Source: Acropora yongei (lineage: Eukaryota > Cnidaria > Anthozoa > Scleractinia > Acroporidae). Taken from it: a stretch of 21,285 nt of DNA. A program made the translations under genes and the position numbers. The notes under the pieces were generated by a model. That model was not told where the DNA came from. It made no database searches and was given only the letters and a program-made list of their open reading frames with translations. Numbering within the stretch: the stretch's first letter is position 1; every line of letters begins with the position of its first letter. This document shows positions 8,701-16,600 of this stretch, in pieces. The stretch covers positions 138,400 to 159,684 of the forward strand of contig BLFN01000513.1 in assembly GCA_014634225.1 (NCBI GenBank), given 5' to 3'.

Positions 8701-8750
8701 AAGTCAACGAGGTAGGAGTCTTCTTTATTCCGCTGAGGAGAGCAATGTGA
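8701..8750 (-). other. Class C segment with broken donor (about 50 nt)
   Basis: The acceptor TTTGTTTTTCAG is good. Where other units have GTAAGTGC this one has GAAAAGTGC, so the donor appears lost. The frame from the 12-nt micro-exon reads HIALLSGIKKTPTSLT. Confidence 0.35.
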
Positions 8751-8839
8751 CTGAAAAACAAAGACAAAAGTAAGTATAAGAAATAGGATAGGAAGGACTT
8801 AGGATATTGGAGTATATTGCATTGTAATACCTGTGTTAC

Positions 8840-8851
8840 TTGCCAGGTGAA
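8840..8851 (-). other. Micro-exon B (12 nt)
   Basis: The sequence is TTCACCTGGCAA between an acceptor ending GATCAACAG and donor GTAACA. It has lost six bases relative to the 18-nt form, keeping the frame. It lies 89 nt from its C segment. Confidence 0.38.
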
Positions 8852-9132
8852 CTGTTGATCGATTTTAAGAAGAAGAAGAAAAGTTGTCGAGGTAATGATA
8901 AAAATTGTGGAAAGCAAATGTAATGAGATGGTTGAAATGGCAATGAAAGACGAATGCATGGGGTTGTCATGTTTAAGTTTAATTAGTAGTTCATGTTTCA
9001 GTAGTGAAAATTATCTTTAACTTTATCGTATTTAAGCGTAGTTATGGAAAAGACGAGGAAGCCATAAACTGTTATCAAGAAGAGATTGGTAATAGGCGTG
9101 AAATACGGAAAACAAGGAGGATGAATACTTAC

Positions 9133-9150
9133 TAATTTTGCTTTCCGAGG
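9133..9150 (-). other. Second micro-exon class (18 nt)
   Basis: The sequence is CCTCGGAAAGCAAAATTA between a strong acceptor (pyrimidine-rich, ending CCACTGATCCAG) and donor GTAAGT. It resembles 9,738-9,755, not the B class. Confidence 0.38.
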
Positions 9151-9299
9151 CTGGATCAGTGGAAGAGGTGTAAGGAGCATGTTTTCAATCTCTGTGATTG
9201 CAGAAATTACAAGGAGTTAATTTTGTGTAGTTTATCCGCAATTGCTTATTGATCAACGTCAGTTTTTGAAAGAAGAGAGGGAAAGACACGCTTATATAC

Positions 9300-9351
9300 G
9301 GTCTGAAAGTTGATAGTAGGTGTTCATGTTCCACTGAGCCGACCAGTGTGG
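9300..9351 (-). other. Class C exon-like segment, weak donor (52 nt)
   Basis: The acceptor is CTTTTTCAG; the donor is the weak GTATAT. The frame continued from its micro-exon (9,448) meets a stop, while the other two frames are open. It is one of two B-C pairs that fail. Confidence 0.32.
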
Positions 9352-9447
9352 CTGAAAAAGAAAAATAATACAATAAAATTAGTATCAGGAAAGGAGAGAC
9401 TTTGGATGTTGAATTATGATTATATTGTACTTCCTTGTGTTACTTAC

Positions 9448-9462
9448 GCAGGTGAAGTGGTC
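9448..9462 (-). other. Micro-exon B (15 nt)
   Basis: The sequence is GACCACTTCACCTGC between acceptor TTGATCTACAG and donor GTAAGT. A second donor four bases on (GTAACA) would give 19 nt. Confidence 0.4.
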
Positions 9463-9737
9463 CTGTAGATCAAGAAGAAAAAGTTGGAGATAATGATTAC
9501 AATAAACTCTGGGAAAAGCAATGTGAAGAGATGGTTGAGATGGCGAAGGATACGAATGGCCTAGTGATTATCGTGTTTTAATGTGAGGTAACGTTTTATT
9601 TAAATTTGTCTTTTTATCTTTAATTTGTTTTCGTGTACGAAAAGAATAGAATAGAATAGAGATAGAACGTATGTAACCCAGATGAAAAGAGATTACAAAT
9701 ATGGGTGCAATAAAAAACAAGGAAGACAAATACTCAC

Positions 9738-9755
9738 CGTTTTTATTTTTCGAGA
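9738..9755 (-). other. Second micro-exon class (18 nt)
   Basis: The sequence is TCTCGAAAAATAAAAACG between acceptor CTCGTTACAG and donor GTGAGT. A decayed third version lies near 7,211-7,227, where the acceptor has become ACTGC. Confidence 0.36.
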
Positions 9756-10026
9756 CTGTAACGAGCATGTTCTCACTCTGTGATTGTAGAAATTAGAAGT
9801 AGTTAATTTTTTGCATTTCATGTAGAATTACTTATTTATGGAGATTAGTTTTTCAAGGGATAAAGAGGAGACAGGAAAACACACTTAAGGTTTGTTGTGC
9901 TTGATTCTTCTTTGAATTTACTGGAAGAGAGCTGAAAATGAAGAGATAAGTGTGGTAGATGGAGAAGTGCTAGTTGGTCAATAGTTAAACAATTTTAATT
10001 TCGTAAAGAGAGAGAAGTCTACTTAC

Positions 10027-10063
10027 GATTTGAATGCTGCATTTGTTCCGGTACATTTTCTTT
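10027..10063 (-). other. Exon-like segment (37 nt)
   Basis: The acceptor is CTCTCATTTTCAG and the donor GTAAGT. All frames are open; the one with one leading base reads KKMYRNKCSIQI and ends on a codon boundary, echoing the C-VAVQI end at 3,387. Confidence 0.4.
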
Positions 10064-10280
10064 CTGAAAATGAGAGTTCAAATTGTTTAATGAATGAACA
10101 AAAAATATTGCTGTAGTTTGTTGCGCACAGGTGTAATGCATTGTTTTGGGATTTCCGCGTTTTAGTTGAGTAGGTGTGTTGGTGCACAGTAGTCGAATTC
10201 TGTTAAATATAATTATTGAAATTAGGCGTATAACAATGTTAATGGTATTCAAGTAATGGTGAGTAATATTGGATACTTAC

Positions 10281-10341
10281 GGTTTGCATGATAACAATTG
10301 AAACTAATTGCTGCTTTTACGTGAGATGAATTTGTGTGTGT
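10281..10341 (-). other. Class C exon-like segment (61 nt)
   Basis: The acceptor is CTTTTTCCCTAG and the donor GTAAGT. Only the first-base frame is open (THTNSSHVKAAISFNCYHAN). That is exactly the frame a 19-nt micro-exon passes on. Confidence 0.43.
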
Positions 10342-10412
10342 CTAGGGAAAAAGGAAGAGAATAGAGAAATGAGTAAATATGGAGTTGTATTAAACTGGAT
10401 TATCTGACTTAC

Positions 10413-10431
10413 CTGGGGAGGTGGACGGTTT
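10413..10431 (-). other. Micro-exon B (19 nt)
   Basis: The sequence is AAACCGTCCACCTCCCCAG between acceptor TTAAGATCTACAG and donor GTAAGT. It is one base longer than the usual form, matched by the open frame of its C segment. At the junction with the A segment at 10,745, TA plus A would create a stop. Confidence 0.45.
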
Positions 10432-10744
10432 CTGTAGATCTTAAGAATATTGAAGTTATCGAGGTAAGAATTAAATTATCTCCAGTTGTGAAATGAGTAA
10501 TGGAAGGTAAACAGAAATTGGCATTTATATTAAATACGTTGGTTTGATGAAGTTTGTTTGTCGTTTATAGTTATTTGTTTAATAGTTATTTTTATTTATT
10601 TATTTTGGTTTTTAGCAGATAGCAGAAAAGAATGGTGTCTTGTATTTGCAGTGTCATAAGGAAAGGAATATCTTGAACGAAAGAGGAAAAGTGTGGGGAT
10701 TGTACTTTATGGAACGTAAAAACTATTGAAAAAGATTTACTTAC

Positions 10745-10789
10745 TATGTTGTTGTTGCAGATTGGTTTATCAGTTTGGTTTGAAGCAAC
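10745..10789 (-). other. Class A exon-like segment (45 nt)
   Basis: The acceptor is CCAAGTTTTAG and the donor GTAAGT. The register of other cassettes reads LLQTKLINQSATTT and leaves TA, which forms TAA with the micro-exon's first base. The first-base frame is also open. Confidence 0.4.
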
Positions 10790-10868
10790 CTAAAACTTGG
10801 GAGAAGAATGCGATAGGGATTGATAAAAGCGGAAAAAATCTTTGTTGGCTTTGAGATGATGTACTTAC

Positions 10869-10912
10869 AGTTTTCATCGATTGTTGTAATTTTGAGAGAT
10901 GTGTTAACGAGG
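10869..10912 (-). other. Class C exon-like segment (44 nt)
   Basis: The acceptor is TTTTTTTCAG and the donor GTAAGT. In the frame given by the 14-nt micro-exon it reads SLTHLSKLQQSMKT and ends on a codon boundary. Confidence 0.45.
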
Positions 10913-10991
10913 CTGAAAAAAAAGTAAAAGATAATAAGAAAAATAGTGACTAAAATCGTTGGAAACTGGAGATTATACTGTATGAACTTAC

Positions 10992-11005
10992 TTGGTAGAT
11001 AAATT
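10992..11005 (-). other. Micro-exon B (14 nt)
   Basis: The sequence is AATTTATCTACCAA between acceptor CATCTACAG and donor GTAAGT. The A-B-C chain 11,323, 10,992, 10,869 is open throughout. Confidence 0.43.
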
Positions 11006-11322
11006 CTGTAGATGTTAAGGCGACGAAGTAACAATGATAAATAATAGACGAAAAGAACTTGTGTAGAAATGGTGCGGGTTTTGAGGAAGTAATTTAAGTG
11101 TTAAGTTATTTAATTGTAATAATTCTTTTTATTTTAAGTTAATTTTAAAATTTTTATCATGAATGAGTGCACGCATGGAAAAGTGATAATGCGATGTTTC
11201 AACTGTGATGAAAATGGGAGAGAGTGTAAAGAGAGAGAAAGGGAAAATAGTGGAATTTTGGTTTGTGTGCGGAGAATAAAAAGTGTTACGTAGCAGCAGA
11301 ATTATAGAAAAAAACTACTTAC

Positions 11323-11370
11323 TCTGTTACTGTAAAAAGTTGGGCTTGAGGAGGAAAGTCTAATGAAGAC
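11323..11370 (-). other. Class A exon-like segment (48 nt)
   Basis: The acceptor is TCAATTTTTAG and the donor GTAAGT. The register leaving two bases reads SSLDFPPQAQLFTVT and continues open into B and C. Confidence 0.43.
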
Positions 11371-11563
11371 CTAAAAATTGAACAGAGGAATGCAGGAGAG
11401 ATTGATAACATGCGTGTAAAGGGGAATGAAGAGTAATTAAATGACTCGATTTTTGGGAGGAGGGGAAAAAATTAGTTTTTAGTGTTTGTGATGGTTGAAA
11501 CTATCAGAAGTTAGCTGAATGGTGTAGTACTGATGCTTGTTTGAAAAATAAAGGTGTACTTAC

Positions 11564-11613
11564 GGTTTTCATGGTGAAGTAAAAATAGATGTTCCGTGAT
11601 ATGAGTTACGTGT
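11564..11613 (-). other. Class C exon-like segment (50 nt)
   Basis: It has a strong acceptor TTTCTCTTTCCCCTAG and donor GTAAGT. The only fully open frame has one leading base (HVTHITEHLFLLHHEN). Its micro-exon near 11,669-11,682 keeps the acceptor but has lost the donor through a deletion. Confidence 0.4.
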
Positions 11614-12034
11614 CTAGGGGAAAGAGAGAAAAGAATAAAAATGGTTAAGTATGGAACAAAGGACTTGGAATGTGGACGGTTTCTGTAGATCTTAAGAAGG
11701 GTATTGAAGTTATGAAGATAAGAATTGAATCATCAATATTTGTGAAACAAATTAATGGAGGGTGAATAGAAACAGCGATTGAAAACGAGTGGTTTCATAA
11801 AGTAAAATATTTTTGTTTATAGTTGTTTCTTTAAAAGTCATTTAAATTTTACTTTTGGTTTTTAAGGGACTAGAAAAAAAAGAAGGATCTTTTGTCTTTT
11901 TAGTGTGATAAGGAAAGGAATGTCTTTAAAAGAAAGAAAAACGCTGTGATTGTGGTAGTTGCGGCTGAAATAGTATTAGGGAGATCTTTCAAAGAGGGTT
12001 TGCACTTTATCATATTCGAAAAATAATTACTCAC

Positions 12035-12084
12035 TATGTAGTCCTTAGGGGATGGTGGTCTGTTCCTTTGGGAAGAAACTTGAT
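12035..12084 (-). other. Class A exon-like segment (50 nt)
   Basis: The acceptor is CCCATTTTCAG and the donor GTGAGT. The first-base frame reads IKFLPKGTDHHPLRTT and leaves two bases. The MITE at 12,119 lies in the intron on its 5' side. Confidence 0.42.
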
Positions 12085-12118
12085 CTGAAAATGGGTAGAA
12101 GAATGCTACAGGGTTTTA

Positions 12119-12301
12119 TAGACCGAATGCAAAAATGGCTGCCAATTAATTATTCTTTTATCTTTGTGCTAATTAGCCTCACTAGCCTCGTCAGCATGCG
12201 AAAAATACAAAAGAATTTTCACACAAAAATAAGGCTAGTCAGTCTAATTAGCATTCATATAAAAGAATAATCATTAAGCCGCCATTTATGCATTCGATGT
12301 A
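12119..12301. mobile_element. Foldback MITE, family 1 (183 bp)
   Basis: Most of the element is a long imperfect inverted repeat. The left arm starts TAGACCGAATGCAAAAATGG and the right arm is the reverse complement of TACATCGAATGCATAAATGG. Both arms carry TTATTCTTTT and a GCTAATTAG..CTAGCC block. TA at each end could be the target duplication, as in Tc1/mariner-type elements. It has no coding capacity. A second member lies at 14,418. Confidence 0.7.
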
Positions 12302-12419
12302 TAAGAGGCGCAAAATAAAAAGGAACTAGAAAAGGACTTGCGGTTGGATTTTGGTAACTGTAGTAAGGAAATGTATCAGAATTTGGTCATTGGTTTGTGG
12401 GACTGTGAAGTGTACTTAC

Positions 12420-12468
12420 AGTTTCCATAGGCTGTGGGGATTGTTCTTACTGTGGAAGATGAATGCGG
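12420..12468 (-). other. Class C exon-like segment (49 nt)
   Basis: The acceptor is TCTCTTTTTCAG and the donor GTAAGT. In the frame given by the 14-nt micro-exon it reads AFIFHSKNNPHSLWK. Confidence 0.44.
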
Positions 12469-12575
12469 CTGAAAAAGAGAAATTTAAATGAGTACGATAA
12501 TAAAATAAAAATGAGTAAATATGGAATGAAGGTAGTGGAATGAGGAGATGTATTAGATTGCACTAATTAACTTAC

Positions 12576-12589
12576 TTGACGGACGGTTT
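12576..12589 (-). other. Micro-exon B (14 nt)
   Basis: The sequence is AAACCGTCCGTCAA between acceptor TATGGTCTACAG and donor GTAAGT. It has lost four bases relative to the 18-nt form; the following C segment is open in the shifted frame. Confidence 0.45.
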
Positions 12590-12879
12590 CTGTAGACCAT
12601 AAGAAGATGAAATAGTTGACAAAATGATTGAATAAGAATATTTGAAATATGTAATTGGATTGTGGATAGAAATGAGTAATGTAAGAGTTCAATTTTTAGT
12701 TGTTTAAAGGTTAATTGTAATTTTAGCTTCTTAATTCAAAGATTTTATGTGATTTGTGAGCCTGTGAAAAATGATGGTGGGATGATGTTCCAACGATGAT
12801 GCAAAAGGGAGATAGTGGAATTCTGATTGTGTTTGGTTCACATAATGTATAGAGGAGTAGTATAGAAAAAATCGCTTAC

Positions 12880-12926
12880 TTTGTAGTTGGTTGTGCTTTT
12901 GGATGGTTACCGTCCGGATTAAAGAT
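12880..12926 (-). other. Class A exon-like segment (47 nt)
   Basis: The acceptor is TCCATTTTTAG and the donor GTAAGC. The first-base frame reads IFNPDGNHPKAQPTT, leaves two bases and continues open through B (12,576) and C (12,420). Confidence 0.45.
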
Positions 12927-13115
12927 CTAAAAATGGACAGAAGAAAGCAGCACCATTGGTAACAGATGAGCAAAAAGAGGAATAAGAAAGCAAATTAGGG
13001 TATGATTTAGGGAGGTGTGATAATGAAAGGAGAAAGAAACTTGTATTTAGAGTCTGATGGATGGCAGAAATAAATTGTTGGAAGTATAAGTAAATAGATA
13101 TTTTTACGACTATTT

Positions 13116-13154
13116 AACAATTATTCCTGAAGTCCGAATGGGCTACTGACTCAT

Positions 13155-13235
<81 letters not shown>

Positions 13236-13347
13236 GCAAGTTAAAGCTGGACAATCCTTTTTTGCTGGCAAAACATTACAAATTTCGCTACTAGTGGGCT
13301 ATTAACATATAGCCTACCAGTAGCTCAACCAATCAGAACGAAGCATC

Positions 13348-13378
<31 letters not shown>
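13116..13378. mobile_element. Compound foldback element (about 263 bp)
   Basis: Two nested inverted repeats are visible. AACAATTATTCCT (13,116) pairs with AGGAATAATTGTT (13,171). TTAGTAAAATCCAACTAG (13,184) pairs with its complement at 13,358-13,378. Between them are further GGGCTA and TAGCC pairs. I recall this sequence type as common in anthozoan genomes. It sits in an array intron and has no coding capacity. Confidence 0.6.
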
Positions 13379-13502
13379 CTGTAATATTGTATTTGTTTTT
13401 ATTGATTTGGATGAGTGAACTCGTAAGGGAAATTAGTGAATGTAGTTATTGCAATGCAACTGGCATTTTTTCAAGCACTGGTATATCTGAAAGTGTACTT
13501 AC

Positions 13503-13549
13503 GGTTTTCATGGTAATGTCGTCGTGATTTTTGGAAAGAACTAGTGAGG
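13503..13549 (-). other. Class C exon-like segment (47 nt)
   Basis: The acceptor is TTTTTTTCAG and the donor GTAAGT. In the frame from its micro-exon it reads LTSSFQKSRRHYHEN. The frame with two leading bases is also open (SLVLSKNHDDITMKT). Confidence 0.43.
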
Positions 13550-13621
13550 CTGAAAAAAAATATGAATATTGAAATTTGTAACATGGAATGTGGGACTAGG
13601 GGGTTGTTAAACGTAACTTAC

Positions 13622-13639
13622 TTGGGACGTGGACTTTTT
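13622..13639 (-). other. Micro-exon B (18 nt)
   Basis: The sequence is AAAAAGTCCACGTCCCAA between acceptor AAAATCTACAG and donor GTAAGT. It lies 72 nt from C and 292 nt from A. Confidence 0.46.
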
Positions 13640-13931
13640 CTGTAGATTTTAAGAAGAAACAACGGAAGTCATTGATACAATGATTAAATTGGGAAAACAG
13701 AACGAGATGTGAATAAAAATGGGAAGGAAGTTCAATGATTTGATGAAGTTTATGTTTAATTCTAAGTCCTTTACTTTTAAGTGTTTTGTTATTTTAATTT
13801 TTTTATTGGGAAAGGAAAAGTAAGGTTAAATAGTAGTGTTCTAGTAGTGTTTGGTGGAAATACGTTTACTGAAATACTGGAAGGCATTCTAACGTAAAAG
13901 TAGTAATGAAGAAAAAAAAAATAAAACTTAC

Positions 13932-13987
13932 TGAGTGGCTGTTACAAGCTTTGTAATGATGATGTGGTTATCCTTTGGAAACAAGAC
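13932..13987 (-). other. Class A exon-like segment (56 nt)
   Basis: The acceptor is CTATCCATTTTCAG and the donor GTAAGT. The first-base frame reads VLFPKDNHIIITKLVTAT and leaves CA. This is the right-most cassette with all sites intact and reads open through B and C. A decayed C lies further right near 14,213. Confidence 0.46.
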
Positions 13988-14417
13988 CTGAAAATGGATA
14001 GAGGAATGCAGCAGGATTGATGATAGGCGTGAAAAGAGGAATAACGAAATTTTAACAAAGACTCAAGGTGTGATAACGAAAAGGTGCAAAGAAGTCGTAT
14101 TTTTGTGTGTTGGTATAGAAATTTGCAGAATTAAGTTGGAAGTATGAGTATTTCCTTGGATGGAGAGAAAGTTAATAAATTATTTTCAATAAGATATAGA
14201 GAGCGCTGTACTTTCGGTTTCTATGACAAATATTTGGTATTGCAATGGTCTCTTTTAGCATTGCATACTTAGTTGTTTACTCCTAGTTTTGCCTTTCAAG
14301 TGGGTTGTTTCTGTATTTGTTCATTAAAATGGTATTTATTGAAAACAATATTATTCAGATTTAATTTACCGGGCAAGGGACACTTGGGTTAAGACACTGA
14401 CTCAACGGTCACGTGTA

Positions 14418-14598
14418 TAGACCATATTCATAAATGGCGGCCAAGAAATTATTCTTTTTTTTATGCTCATCATCCTCAATAGCCTCACTTTAAAGCAAAA
14501 ATTCTTTTGAATTTTGTTCGTGCAAACGAGGCTAGTGAGGATGATAAGCATAAGAACAAAAGAATAATTATTTAGCCGCCATTTATAAATATGGTCTA
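14418..14598. mobile_element. Foldback MITE, family 1, second copy (181 bp)
   Basis: The arms start TAGACCATATTCATAAATGG and, on the other strand, TAGACCATATTTATAAATGG. Both carry the GCGGC, TTATTCTTTT and CATCCTCA..TAGCCTC blocks of the copy at 12,119. This copy has the better-preserved ends. It has no coding capacity. Confidence 0.75.
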
Positions 14599-14599
14599 T

Positions 14600-16260
14600 T
14601 TTAAAAAGGATTAATTACCGTTGATTCGAGATGACGGCGTCACAAGGAAAAAAAATTAGACTGGTTTAAGAAAAATTTGCGTCGAGCGAATTGCTTGCAA
14701 TTTGAAGTTATTCACAAATTTTCAAGAAAAAAAAATAAAGAGGTTGAAAACTAGTCACGTTTAAAAATAAACTTGAAAGTGCAAGGATCTCGCCAAAAGC
14801 AGTGAATATTAAGAGGGGGGAAGTCGTCTTCACATTTAACCGCGGAATGCTGAATTTGAAATGTACGCTGTAATTTTCGTGGTTAAATTGAGCATGCTCA
14901 TGGAGGTGAACTAATTTTCGCAGTAGCTCAACCTGTTCTTAGAAAGTTAATGAAATAAAGGAACTCCGTGATAGGATAAAATAGTTCTGACTAGAGGGAA
15001 ATGTGTAAGGGCAAATTGCGTACGGAAGAGAGGACAGGAAGTTAGCTGTTCTCAAAATTACTTGAGGGGAAGAGATCGGTGCAACATATTGTCCAGAGAA
15101 AGTTTGATAAATTTGAAGTTGAAACTTGACGCTTTATCGTAGTTCTTTATTTCTCGAGTGCGTTCGATTGGCCTCATTCCGGGATAAGAATCATTTGTCA
15201 ATTTGGAAAAATAATTTCACCAGGTTTTTTTTTAGCAGAAGGCTTATGTTGGCCTTAGACAACTTGACGAACGAAAGTGGTGTAAAAATAACAAATTTCC
15301 ACGAACTTATTTTAGAATAAGTTCATTCGAAAGTACGTTAAGAAAATTATGCTCAGCTGGTAAATGTTAGGGTGTCTCGAAAAACTGGCAAATTTCAATA
15401 AATTCGAGTTGTTAACTGAATTTTTGTGAAGCGTGACTGTGACGCCTTTTGGAATGATTCGAATTCTTTCGTCATTCTTGGTTACATAAAGGGATTGCGT
15501 AAAAGAGCTCAACGTGAAAGGAAATCCCCTAAAGTTATTAATTAAAATCAGGAACATAATAGAATTTATCACCTCTTCATTAATTTCTCATGCACTTGTG
15601 CTTATTTTTTTTGTTCACCGCAGCCAAAAGTTGTTTAAAACGATTCAGGTATTTGATTTTTGATGAAGTCGTAAAAATGGGGGAAATGTGCCGCGGATAA
15701 ATAACAAGCTTGAAAAGAGATCGCTAACGGTGGTTTTACATTATCTAACTCCTCGTAAGTCGGCTGAACAATTCGAGGGTTTTGGAAACCTTACATTTAG
15801 AATAGTGAGATTTCACACCTAATATCATCTTTTTAACAGAAAAAGGAAGCAATGTGTTCCTTTGAAGACAGAGTCCAAGAAGTAGGTCTCAAGAGAAATG
15901 TACAACTGTAAGATATGGATAAAATATTTGCCATATTCAATTATAAAAATGACTCAAATATGTTAACAAATAGAATTTAAAGTACGTTTACTTTGAACAT
16001 TAATGCCTTTTGTTGCACTTCGGTCTATCAGGGTTGGAACGAAAAAGAATTTGATTTTATAAGGAAGAGCGCAAAACTACGAAATAGTTTAAGTTCGCGA
16101 TTTTAACTTGAGTTAAAAAAATCAAAGTATAGAAAGGTATAATCCTGTGATGGCCTCTCTTTTAATTTAGAGAAGCCAATTCTCAAGAGAGATTCATCTC
16201 ATGAAAGAAGAGCAAGGGATCCATTCAAAAAGTGGGATAACTTAACCCATCGGCAACTTG
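14600..16260. other. Mostly unannotated single-copy stretch
   Basis: No gene is recognised. It carries no array cassettes. Points of note are a perfect inverted repeat GAACTTATT-TTAG-AATAAGTTC at 15,303-15,324 and one candidate plus-strand exon at 15,840-15,907. Short open frames here are no longer than expected by chance. Confidence 0.6.
15840..15907 (+). other. Candidate plus-strand exon (68 nt)
   Basis: It is preceded by a good acceptor (ATCATCTTTTTAACAG) and followed by donor GTAAGA. Only the first-base frame is open (22 codons, starting KKEAMCSFEDRVQEVGLKRN). No partner exon was found, so it may be chance. Confidence 0.2.
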
Positions 16261-16286
16261 TTACTTCATGCAGAATATTTTTTTAC

Positions 16287-16347
16287 CTTTAGTTTTACTT
16301 TTCGTCTTTAGTTTCTCTTCTTCAAAGTTTGCTTGTGTCTTCAACAT
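16287..16347 (-). CDS. Candidate first coding exon, unknown protein
   Basis: From an ATG with G at -3, 20 codons read MLKTQANFEEEKLKTKSKTK, then one base is left before a GTAAAA donor. The peptide is very rich in Lys and Glu. The same frame stays open for about 32 codons upstream of the ATG (including RRFAFAEEVYRVISTGRTDV), so the exon could instead be internal or start at an unseen codon. It lies on the strand and side expected for the first exon of an array transcript, but its exit phase fits no particular cassette. No family is recognised. Confidence 0.27.
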
Positions 16348-16349
16348 AG

Positions 16350-16600
16350 CTTTCTCTTCGTCGACGTCAGTTCTTCCAGTAGAGATGACTCTGTAAACTT
16401 CCTCAGCAAAGGCAAAACGCCGTTGGCCCGAAGGCGAATGGATGAGTTCGAAAACCGGCGAACAATTTATTTAGTTCAAACAGGTAGCTGATTGGCTGGC
16501 TGTTGTGAAATTCCAGCGCTGGTGCAATCGAAGTGGTAACAAAATGTGCAATTTCATGTTTGCAACACGTACACGAGAAAATATCGCGTCTCACCTTGAC
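16350..16600 (-). promoter_or_regulatory. Possible CpG-enriched promoter
   Basis: I count about 16 CpG dinucleotides in roughly 250 bases, against one or two in the preceding 180. Reading the minus strand, a CCAAT box (16,491-16,495) stands about 145 bases upstream of the candidate ATG, and a CRE-like TGACGTCG lies near 16,365. This is inference from composition; no transcription start is visible. Confidence 0.3.

Larger units (their letters stand above)
51..14300 (-). repeat. Tandem array of three-micro-exon cassettes
   Basis: The same order of short exon-like segments recurs on the minus strand across about 14 kb. Each is marked on the plus strand by ACTTAC (inverse of donor GTAAGT) on its left and CTG or CTA plus a purine run (inverse of an acceptor) on its right. 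In transcript order the cassette is A, micro-exon B, C. The B-C intron is 71-107 nt and the A-B intron 289-319 nt in the cassettes I measured. The C-to-C spacing is 669 nt (8,032 to 8,701) and 695 nt (10,869 to 11,564). Intron blocks are also recognisably repeated, so the whole unit was duplicated. No known family is recognised. Function is unknown; coding, alternative-cassette, non-coding and relic explanations all remain possible. Confidence 0.72.

Noticed and set aside
9644..9660. GAATA short tandem repeat
   Set aside because: There are only about three copies, too short to be of note.
15126..15572. ORFs of 64 (plus) and 86 (minus) codons meeting at a hairpin
   Set aside because: The first lacks an ATG start and neither has a recognisable domain. 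Chance frames are sufficient explanation.
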